Below are positions 26,151-32,520 of a stretch of DNA of 37,121 bases, in pieces. A program made the translations under genes and the position numbers. The stretch's first letter is position 1. Every line of letters begins with the position of its first letter. Under the pieces are notes generated by a model that saw nothing but the letters and a program-made list of their open reading frames with translations, was not told the DNA's origin and ran no database searches. Source of the stretch: Actinomycetota bacterium (GTDB lineage Bacteria; Actinomycetota; Acidimicrobiia; Acidimicrobiales; Iamiaceae); NCBI GenBank assembly GCA_016185275.1, contig JACPNX010000011.1, forward strand, positions 1 to 37,121. Direction: 5' to 3'.

Positions 26151-27382
26151 CCCGGCCGGCCAGGACCATCCGGCCGACGTGGGCCGAGATCGATCTCGGC
26201 GCTATCGAGCACAACGTGCGGGCCGTCCTCGCCCATGTCGCACCGGCCCGGTTGTGCGCGGTCGTGAAGGCGGACGGGTACGGCCACGGTGCCGTCCCGG
26301 TCACCCGAGCGGTGCTGGCCGCGGGCGCGGACGGCGTGGCCGTCGCCCTCGTGGAGGAGGGCGCCGACCTGCGAGCGGCGGGCATCGATGCGCCCGTGCT
26401 CGTGCTGTCCGAGCCCGCTCCGGCCGACGCCCACGACGTCGTCGCCCTGGGCCTGGAGCCGACGGTGTACAGCGCGCCCGGCATCGCCGCGCTGGCCCAC
26501 GCCGCAGCCGCAGGCGGCGCAGCCGACGCCGCAGCCGACGCAGCCGACGCAGCAGGCGGCGCACGCCGTGCGGTACGCGGGGCGGAAGGCGGGGGAGCGC
26601 CGGCCCCGTTGCCGGTGCACCTCAAGGTCGACACCGGCATGCACCGGGTCGGAGCGCCCCCGGAGGACGCCGTCGCCCTGGCCCGGATGGTGGCGCTGCG
26701 CCCCGAGCTGGAGCTGGCCTCGGTGTGGACCCACTGCGCCGTGGCGGACGAGCCGGAGCACCCGCTGACGTCGCTGCAGCTCGAGCGGTTCGAGGCGGTC
26801 GTGAGCGAGCTCGAGGCCGCGGGCCTCCGTCCCCCCGAGCTGCACGTGGCCAACTCCGCGGCGGCGCTCTCCCTGCCCGGGGCCCGCTTCGACATGGTGC
26901 GCTGTGGCATCTCCCTCTACGGCATCGACCCGTCGCCCGCGCTCGCCGGCCTCGTCGACCTGCGGCCGGCGTTGCGGCTCGTCTCCCATGTCGGCCTCGT
27001 GAAGCGGGTCGACGCGGGTGAGGCGCTGTCGTACGGGCAGCGGTACCGCCTCGAGCGGCCGTCCACCATCGCCACCGTCCCGATCGGCTACGCCGACGGC
27101 GTGCGCCGGTCCTGGAGCGAGGTCGGCGGCCAGGTGCTCGTGCGGGGCCGCCGCCGTCCCGTGGCCGGCACGGTCACGATGGACCAGCTCCTCGTCGACT
27201 GCGGCGACGACCCTGTCGAGGTCGGCGACGAGGTGGTCCTGATCGGTCGCCAGGGCGGCGAGGAGATCACGGCGAACCAGATGGCGGCCCGGCTCGGCAC
27301 GATCGGCTACGAGATCGTCTGCGCCATCGGCCCGCGGGTTCCCCGCCGCCACCGTTGCGCCGGCGGGCCCCAGCCTGCATGA
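26147..27382 (+). CDS. alr: Alanine racemase
   Basis: Encodes 411 residues. It makes D-alanine for peptidoglycan. Lys41 in AVVKADGYGHGAVP binds PLP, and Tyr296 in EALSYGQRY is the second catalytic base. HLKVDTGMHRVG, VWTHCAVAD (Cys where many have Phe), and VPIGYADGV with GTVTMDQLLVD are typical. Residues of about 118-150 form an Ala/Gly-rich insertion encoded by short repeats, making the protein about 30 residues longer than average. GTG start overlaps the CBS gene stop by four bases. Confidence 0.94.
   Translation: MTRPARTIRPTWAEIDLGAIEHNVRAVLAHVAPARLCAVVKADGYGHGAVPVTRAVLAAGADGVAVALVEEGADLRAAGIDAPVLVLSEPAPADAHDVVALGLEPTVYSAPGIAALAHAAAAGGAADAAADAADAAGGARRAVRGAEGGGAPAPLPVHLKVDTGMHRVGAPPEDAVALARMVALRPELELASVWTHCAVADEPEHPLTSLQLERFEAVVSELEAAGLRPPELHVANSAAALSLPGARFDMVRCGISLYGIDPSPALAGLVDLRPALRLVSHVGLVKRVDAGEALSYGQRYRLERPSTIATVPIGYADGVRRSWSEVGGQVLVRGRRRPVAGTVTMDQLLVDCGDDPVEVGDEVVLIGRQGGEEITANQMAARLGTIGYEIVCAIGPRVPRRHRCAGGPQPA
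26501..26563 (+). repeat. In-frame short repeats inside alr
   Basis: GCAGGCGGCGCA occurs at 26510-26521 and 26552-26563, and between them GCAGCCGAC-type units repeat about three times. They encode an AAADAADAA-like segment in a loop of alanine racemase. The unit length is a multiple of three, so copy changes keep the frame. Confidence 0.7.
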
Positions 27383-27440
27383 GGGCCCGCACGAAGGCCC
27401 GCACGACCGATTCCCGGATCCCCACGGAGGTGCATCCCTG

Positions 27441-28493
27441 ATGCCGAGCGCACGCAAGAGCAGAGCCCTGGTGGCCGCGACCGTCGCCGGGCTGGTGGCG
27501 GCCGGGGTCGCGGCCGAAAAGGTGGCCGCCCGCCGCATCCGCAACCGGCGCGTGCCCGAGCTCGACCCGCTGCTGCGGATGCCCGACGACGTCGTCCACC
27601 GCACGGTCGACGTGCGCGACGGCGGAACCGCCCACCTCGTCGAGCGCGGTGAGGGCCGGCTCCTCGTGCTGCTCCACGGGGTCACCCTGTCGGCCGGCAT
27701 CTGGGCGCCCCAGTTCCACGAGCTGGCCGGATCGCCCGACCAGGCCGGGTTCCGCGTCGTCGCCTGCGACCTGCGGGGCCATGGCGAGTCCACGCCGGGC
27801 TCGGACGGCTACGGCCTGCCCATCCTGGCGCGCGACCTGGCCGACGTGCTCGAGGCCCTCGACGCGCGCGACGCCATCGTGGCGGGCCATTCGATGGGTG
27901 GCATGACCCTGATGCGCTTCTGCGGCGATCACGCCGACGTGCTCCACGAGCGGGTCGGCGGGCTGGCCTTCGTGGCCACGGCGGCGGCCGCGCCGATGCC
28001 CGCGTTCCTCCTCGAGCGCCTCAAGACGCTGGGCGCCTCGCTCACCGAGCGACTCGACGGCGGCCGCCCGGTGCCGGCCTACCGGTGGTCGGGCAACGAC
28101 ATCTCGCTGTTCATGGTGCGCCGGGCGTTCGGCCGCAACCCGTCGGCGGCGGCGCTCGAGCAGGTGCGAGCCAGCCTCGAGGCCATGGACCCCGAGGCGA
28201 CCCAGCGCAGCGTGATCGGCATCTTCGACCACGACGTGCGGGAGGATCTCGCCAACATCGACGTGCCGTCGGTCGTGGTCAACGGCGACCGCGACAACCT
28301 CACGCCGCTCGCCGGCGCCAAGGAGATCGCCCGGAGGGTCCCGGGCTGCGAGATGCACGTCCTCGACGGTTGCGGGCACCAGGTCATGCAGGAGCGGCCG
28401 CACGAGCTGGCCCGCATCCTGCGCGATCTCGACCGGCGCACCCGCAGGGCCGAGGAGGCCGCGGCCGCCGGCGAACCCGCGCCCGCGGGGTGA
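27441..28493 (+). CDS. Alpha/beta hydrolase, membrane-anchored
   Basis: Encodes 350 residues. Residues 7-26 are a hydrophobic Ala/Val stretch, probably a membrane anchor, followed by a basic RRIRNRR. The hydrolase domain has LLVLLHGVTLSAGIW (oxyanion region), CDLRGHGES, the nucleophile elbow GHSMGG with Ser151, the acid in VNGDRDNLTPL, and the base His in DGCGHQVMQERP. Substrate unknown. A homologous hydrolase gene sits between alr and tsaE in several actinobacteria. GGAGG lies ten bases before the ATG. The Glu/Ala/Pro-rich tail ends at 28493, 14 bp before the next gene. Confidence 0.85.
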   Translation: MPSARKSRALVAATVAGLVAAGVAAEKVAARRIRNRRVPELDPLLRMPDDVVHRTVDVRDGGTAHLVERGEGRLLVLLHGVTLSAGIWAPQFHELAGSPDQAGFRVVACDLRGHGESTPGSDGYGLPILARDLADVLEALDARDAIVAGHSMGGMTLMRFCGDHADVLHERVGGLAFVATAAAAPMPAFLLERLKTLGASLTERLDGGRPVPAYRWSGNDISLFMVRRAFGRNPSAAALEQVRASLEAMDPEATQRSVIGIFDHDVREDLANIDVPSVVVNGDRDNLTPLAGAKEIARRVPGCEMHVLDGCGHQVMQERPHELARILRDLDRRTRRAEEAAAAGEPAPAG

Positions 28494-28506
28494 CGGGCGC
28501 GCGGCC

Positions 28507-29472
28507 GTGCTGACCGACGTGGCCGGGGTGCGGGTGGGCCACTGGACCGACGCCGCCGCCCGCACCGGCTGCACCGCCGTGCTGCTGCCCGCGGGCACGT
28601 GCGCCTCGGCCGAGGTCCGCGGCGGAGCGCCGGCGAGCCGCGAGCTGGACCTGCTCGCCCCGGGCCGGCTGGTCGAGCGGCTCGACGCGGTCCTGCTCAC
28701 CGGCGGGTCGGCGTTCGGTCTGGCCGCAGCGGACGGTGTGGTGCGCTGGTGCGAGGAGCGCGGCATCGGGTTTCCCACCGCGGCCGGTCCGGTGCCGATC
28801 GTCGCCGCGCTCGGCCTGTACGACCTCGGAGTGGGCGACCCCTCGGTGCGCCCGGGACCCGAGGACGGTTACGCGGCGTGTGTCGACGCGACCGGCGGCC
28901 CCTTCCGCACGGGTGCCGTAGGGGCGGGGTGCGGCGCCACGGTCGGCGCCTGGCGGGGCCCCGGCAACCGGCGGCGGGGTGGGCTCGGCACGGCCACCGT
29001 CCGGCGCGGCGATCTCGTCGTGTCCGCGCTCGTTGCCGTCAACGCCGCCGGCGACATCGATGCGGACGGGACGGCGACGGACCGGGTCCTCGCCGCGCTG
29101 CCCGACCCCGCCGCCGCCGTGATGCCCGACCCTGCCGTCACCGACCCCGCCGTCGCCGACCCCGCGGTGATGCCCGACCCTGGCGGCACCGACCGGGCCG
29201 GCCCCTTCGGCACCGTCGCGCCCGGCACGAACACCACGGTCGGGGTGGTGGCCACCAATGCCGCGCTCGACAAGGTGGCCTGCTGGCTGGTGGCCCAGCG
29301 CGCCCACGACGGGTATGCCCGGGCCCTCGTGCCGGCCCACACGCGGGCCGACGGAGACGCGGTCGTCGTCGCGGCGACGGCCACGCGTTCCGGCGCCGCC
29401 GACGTGGACACGGTGTGCCTGCTCGCAACGGTCGCGGTGGAGCGGGCCATCCGCGCCTGCGCGGCCGGCTGA
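28507..29472 (+). CDS. P1 (S58/DmpA-NylC-like) family Ntn peptidase
   Basis: Encodes 321 residues. VAGVRVGHWTD at the start, VLLTGGSAFGLAAADGVVRW, and GAVGAGCGATVG fit the P1 family, which includes the aminopeptidase DmpA and nylon oligomer hydrolase NylC. These proteins self-cleave before a Ser or Thr that becomes the nucleophile. The likely site here is Asn242-Thr243 in GTNTTVGVVATNA, as in NylC-type Asn-Thr cleavage. Just before it, residues 199-226 are a PDPA/PDPAV repeat, probably a flexible linker. GTG start. The natural substrate is not known. It directly precedes tsaE. Confidence 0.85.
   Translation: MLTDVAGVRVGHWTDAAARTGCTAVLLPAGTCASAEVRGGAPASRELDLLAPGRLVERLDAVLLTGGSAFGLAAADGVVRWCEERGIGFPTAAGPVPIVAALGLYDLGVGDPSVRPGPEDGYAACVDATGGPFRTGAVGAGCGATVGAWRGPGNRRRGGLGTATVRRGDLVVSALVAVNAAGDIDADGTATDRVLAALPDPAAAVMPDPAVTDPAVADPAVMPDPGGTDRAGPFGTVAPGTNTTVGVVATNAALDKVACWLVAQRAHDGYARALVPAHTRADGDAVVVAATATRSGAADVDTVCLLATVAVERAIRACAAG
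29119..29182 (+). repeat. 48-bp period direct repeat inside the P1 peptidase gene
   Basis: GTGATGCCCGACCCTG occurs exactly at 29119-29134 and 29167-29182, 48 bp (16 codons) apart, with CCGACCCCGCCGTC units between. It encodes the MPDPAV-type linker before the autocleavage site and keeps the reading frame. Confidence 0.75.
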
Positions 29473-29499
29473 TTCGGAGCCGGGCTGGTCGCGCGGTGC

Positions 29500-29505
29500 C
29501 ATGCT
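29500..29505 (+). promoter_or_regulatory. -10-like element before tsaE, possible leaderless start
   Basis: CATGCT lies eight bases before the GTG at 29514. It keeps the A and final T of TAnnnT. Almost the same stretch (CATGCTGG, then TGCCCGTG) occurs at the tsaD start. No Shine-Dalgarno precedes the GTG. Confidence 0.3.
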
Positions 29506-29513
29506 GGGTGCCC

Positions 29514-30002
29514 GTGATCACCGCCCGCACGACCGGACCCGACGAGACCCGCGCGCTCGGCGCCGCGCTGGCCGATCTCGTCCGACCGGGGGACGTCGTG
29601 GTCCTGGCCGGCGACCTGGGCGCCGGCAAGACGACGTTCACCCAGGGGCTCGGCGCCGCGCTCGGGGTGGCCGAGCGCATCACGAGCCCCACGTTCACCA
29701 TCGCCCAGGAGCACCGCGGGCGCGTCCGCCTCCACCACCTCGACGTCTACCGGCTCGAGAACCTGCGGGAAGCCACCGACGTCGGCCTCGACGAGATGCT
29801 CGACGACGAAGCGGTGGTGGTGATCGAGTGGGGCGACCGGATCCTGCCGGTGCTCCCGACCGATCTGCTCGAGATGCGGTTCCGCTTCGTCGACGGCGGC
29901 GACGACGACCGCGCCGTCGACGTTCGCCCCGTCGGCTTCCACTGGATCGCCCGCTCGGCCGCCCTCGAGCGCGCGCTGGCCCGCTGGTGCGAGGCGGCCT
30001 GA
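29514..30002 (+). CDS. tsaE: tRNA threonylcarbamoyladenosine biosynthesis ATPase TsaE
   Basis: Encodes 162 residues. TsaE is the P-loop ATPase that works with TsaB and TsaD to add threonylcarbamoyl to A37 of tRNA (t6A). The Walker A GDLGAGKTT (33-41, Lys39), the following SPTFTIAQEH, HHLDVYRLE, and VVVIEWGDRI motifs are family hallmarks. The start could also be the GTG at 29508. The 29514 one is chosen for its distance from a -10-like box. The last ten residues after ALERAL are a short tail. Its stop overlaps tsaB (TGATG). Confidence 0.93.
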   Translation: MITARTTGPDETRALGAALADLVRPGDVVVLAGDLGAGKTTFTQGLGAALGVAERITSPTFTIAQEHRGRVRLHHLDVYRLENLREATDVGLDEMLDDEAVVVIEWGDRILPVLPTDLLEMRFRFVDGGDDDRAVDVRPVGFHWIARSAALERALARWCEAA

Positions 30003-30706
30003 TGCTGCTGCTGGCGATCGAGTCGTCCACCGGGCAGGTCGGCTGCGCCGTCGGGGGCCACGAGGGTGTGCTGGCGTCGGCGCACACGTCCCGGGGCCGG
30101 CGCCACGCCGAGTGCCTCGCCCCCCAGATCGAGTTCGTCTGCCGGCAGGCCCAGGTCGAGCTGACCGACCTCGGCGCCGTCGCCGTCGATGTCGGCCCGG
30201 GCCTGTTCACCGGCCTGCGCGTCGGGATCGCCACCGCCAAGGCGCTCGCCCAGGCGCTCGCCATCCCGGTCATCGCCATCCCGAGCCTCGACCTGCTCGC
30301 CTTCCCGGCCCGCTTCTCGCACCGGCTCATCGCCGCGGTCATCGACGCCCGCCGCGGCGAGATCTTCTACGCCTTCTACCGCCACGTTCCCGGTGGGGTG
30401 CAGCGGGTGTCGGAGCCGACCCTCGGATCGCCCGACGACCTCGGGTCCGAGCTGCTCGCCGCGCGCGAGGAGGTGCTGCTCGTCGGAGACGGCGCCCTCC
30501 GGTACCAGGGTGCCCTGCCCGAGAGCAGCCGCATCGAGGTCGTCGAGCAGGGCCTGGCCAACCCGTCGGCCCGGACCCTCGCCCTGCTGGCCCACGCCCG
30601 CGCCCTGCGGGAGGAGTGGGTGCAACCGTGGGACGTCAACCCGATGTACCTGCGCAAGCCGGACGCCGCGATCGGCTGGGCGACGCGTGACGGGGCGGCG
30701 GGATGA
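30002..30706 (+). CDS. tsaB: tRNA threonylcarbamoyladenosine biosynthesis protein TsaB
   Basis: Encodes 234 residues. TsaB is a non-catalytic ASKHA-fold partner that dimerises with TsaD in t6A synthesis. MLLLAIESSTGQVGCAV, VDVGPGLFTGLRVGIATAKALAQAL, and AVIDARRGEIFYAFY are diagnostic. The length is normal. The start overlaps the tsaE stop by one base and the stop overlaps the rimI ATG by four (ATGA), so the three genes are coupled. Confidence 0.94.
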   Translation: MLLLAIESSTGQVGCAVGGHEGVLASAHTSRGRRHAECLAPQIEFVCRQAQVELTDLGAVAVDVGPGLFTGLRVGIATAKALAQALAIPVIAIPSLDLLAFPARFSHRLIAAVIDARRGEIFYAFYRHVPGGVQRVSEPTLGSPDDLGSELLAAREEVLLVGDGALRYQGALPESSRIEVVEQGLANPSARTLALLAHARALREEWVQPWDVNPMYLRKPDAAIGWATRDGAAG

Positions 30707-31308
30707 GTGCGCCGGCCCGGGCCGGCGCCGGCGGCCCGGCGGGAGCTCCGCCCGTCCGACCCCCCGAGAACCCGGCCGACGTGGACGTCGTGGTGACGCC
30801 CATGCGCCGCCGTCACCTCCGCGGGGTGCTGCGCATCGAGGAGCGCGTCTACCCGAGGCCGTGGTCGATGGGCCTGTACCTGTCCGAGCTGGGTCAGCCC
30901 GCGACCCGCGAGTACCTGGTGGCGCGAGCCGGGGCGCACGTCGTCGGCTACGCGGGGCTCATGGTCGTGCTCGAGGACGGCCACGTCACCAACGTGGCCG
31001 TGGAACCCGCCTGGCACCGCCACCAGATCGCGACGCGGCTGCTGTTGCAGTTGCTCCGGCGGGCCGTCGCCCGGGGGTTGGAGCGGGCGACGCTGGAGGT
31101 GCGCTGGTCGAACTCGGGGGCGCAGGCGCTGTACCGGCGGTTCGGCTTCGCACCCGCCGGGATGCGCAAGCGGTACTACGTGGACAACCACGAAGACGCT
31201 CTGGTCATGTGGGCGCACGGCCTCCAGGAGCCGGCCTACGCCGAGCGCCTCGCCGGCATCGAACGGGCCATCCCCGGGCACACCCGGCTCGAGGGCTTCG
31301 CGGCGTAG
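30703..31308 (+). CDS. rimI: Ribosomal-protein-alanine N-acetyltransferase RimI-like
   Basis: Encodes 201 residues. This GNAT acetyltransferase probably acts on protein N-termini. The GNAT core runs from about residue 30: TPMRRRHLRGVLRIEERVYPRPWS, VVGYAGLMVVLEDGHVTNVAVEPAWHRHQIATRLL (acetyl-CoA loop, with HRHQIA instead of the usual RGxG), and SNSGAQALYRRFGFAPAGMRKRYY. An Ala/Gly/Pro-rich extension of about 28 residues precedes it. Its location between tsaB and tsaD is the standard one. The substrate of actinobacterial RimI need not be S18. Confidence 0.9.
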   Translation: MSAPARAGAGGPAGAPPVRPPENPADVDVVVTPMRRRHLRGVLRIEERVYPRPWSMGLYLSELGQPATREYLVARAGAHVVGYAGLMVVLEDGHVTNVAVEPAWHRHQIATRLLLQLLRRAVARGLERATLEVRWSNSGAQALYRRFGFAPAGMRKRYYVDNHEDALVMWAHGLQEPAYAERLAGIERAIPGHTRLEGFAA

Positions 31309-31327
31309 GCGGCCCCAGCCGTCGAAC

Positions 31328-31342
31328 CGCGCCGCCGGCGCG
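31328..31342 (+). terminator. GC hairpin between rimI and tsaD
   Basis: CGCGCC-GCC-GGCGCG is a perfect palindrome 19 bp after the rimI stop. It may end part of the tsaE-tsaB-rimI transcript. There is no T-run, so the role is uncertain. Confidence 0.35.
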
Positions 31343-31419
31343 ACCCCTGCCGGGCGCCGCCGGGGCGACAACAGGCGGGCCGCGGTCGTGCCGGCCGTGG
31401 CCGTCGCCGCGCCGCGCGG

Positions 31420-31425
31420 CATGCT
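31420..31425 (+). promoter_or_regulatory. -10-like element before tsaD, possible leaderless start
   Basis: CATGCT lies seven bases before the GTG at 31433. The layout copies the one at tsaE. The 124-bp gap after rimI allows a separate promoter. No clear -35 is present. Confidence 0.3.
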
Positions 31426-31432
31426 GGTGCCC

Positions 31433-32437
31433 GTGGACGGCGCCATCCTCGGCATAGAGACCTCCTGCGACGAGACGGCCGCGGCGGTCGTGGTCGAGGG
31501 CCGCGAGGTGCGCTCGTCGGTCGTGTCCAGCCAGGTGGACCTGCACGCGCGCTTCGGCGGCGTCGTGCCCGAGGTGGCGAGCCGCGCCCACGTCGAGCTC
31601 TTGACGCCGGTGCTGGCCCAAGCGCTCGTCGAGGCCGGGGTCGACGGTCCCGAGCTGGCGGCGGTGGCCGCGACGTGCGGGCCAGGCCTGATCGGCTCGC
31701 TGCTCGTCGGCGTCAGCAGCGCCAAGGCGCTGGCCATGGCGTGGGGCGTGCCGTTCGTGGCCGTGAACCATCTGGAGGCGCACCTGTACGCCAGCCTCCT
31801 CGAGGCACCGGATCTCGAGCCGCCGCTCGTCGTGCTCCTCGTTTCGGGGGGCCACACGATGCTGGTGCTCATGGAGGGCCATGGTGCCTACCGGTTGCTC
31901 GGGTCGACGGTCGACGACGCCGCGGGCGAGGCGTTCGACAAGGTCGCGCGGTTCCTCGGCCTCGGCTACCCGGGGGGACCGGCCATCGACAAGGTGGCGA
32001 CCGGGAGCGACCCCGAGGCCATCCGCTTTCCTCGCGCCATGATCGGCGAAGGCTTCGACTTCTCCTTCTCGGGCCTCAAGACCGCGGTGATCAACCACGT
32101 CCGCCGGCATCCCGACGCCGGCACGGCCGACGTCGCCGCCTCGTTCCAAGCGGCGGTCGTGGACGTCCTCGTCGACAAGACCCGCCGTGCCCTTCACGCC
32201 ACCGGCGCCACGGCGGCGTGCCTGGGTGGAGGCGTGGCCGCCAACTCGCTGCTCCGCGAGCGGTTCGCGGCCGCCTGCTCCGAGGACGGTGTCCGGCCGT
32301 TCGTGCCGAGCCGGGCGATGTGCACCGACAACGCAGCCATGGTCGCGGCGGCTGGCTGGTGGCGGCTGCGGCGCGACGGGCCCAGCCCGCTCGACACGGG
32401 CGCCACGGCGGGGCTCCGGCTGCCGGTGATCGGCTGA
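31433..32437 (+). CDS. tsaD: tRNA N6-adenosine threonylcarbamoyltransferase TsaD
   Basis: Encodes 334 residues. TsaD transfers the threonylcarbamoyl group to A37 of tRNA. GAILGIETSCDETAAAVV at the N-terminus, the metal-binding His113 and His117 in NHLEAHLYA, LLVSGGHTMLVL, AFDKVARFLGLGYPGGPAID, FDFSFSGLKTAV, and CLGGGVAANSLLRERF are all present. Starts at 31388 (GTG) and 31421 (ATG) are also open. The GTG at 31433 is preferred because it gives the usual short lead before ILGIETS and lies seven bases after a -10-like box. Confidence 0.93.
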   Translation: MDGAILGIETSCDETAAAVVVEGREVRSSVVSSQVDLHARFGGVVPEVASRAHVELLTPVLAQALVEAGVDGPELAAVAATCGPGLIGSLLVGVSSAKALAMAWGVPFVAVNHLEAHLYASLLEAPDLEPPLVVLLVSGGHTMLVLMEGHGAYRLLGSTVDDAAGEAFDKVARFLGLGYPGGPAIDKVATGSDPEAIRFPRAMIGEGFDFSFSGLKTAVINHVRRHPDAGTADVAASFQAAVVDVLVDKTRRALHATGATAACLGGGVAANSLLRERFAAACSEDGVRPFVPSRAMCTDNAAMVAAAGWWRLRRDGPSPLDTGATAGLRLPVIG

Positions 32438-32440
32438 TCC

Positions 32441-32489
32441 GAGCCCCTGCCAGCCGTTGGCCGGCCTGACCCCAGTGGCCCCGGGGCTC
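32441..32489 (+). terminator. Inverted repeat after tsaD, possible terminator
   Basis: GAGCCCC (32441-32447) and GGGGCTC (32483-32489) are exact inverse complements around a 35-nt loop that itself contains GGCCGGCC. It starts three bases after the tsaD stop. No T-run. Confidence 0.3.
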
Positions 32490-32520
32490 AACGAGGGTGC
32501 GTGGGTGCCGATGGGGTGCC

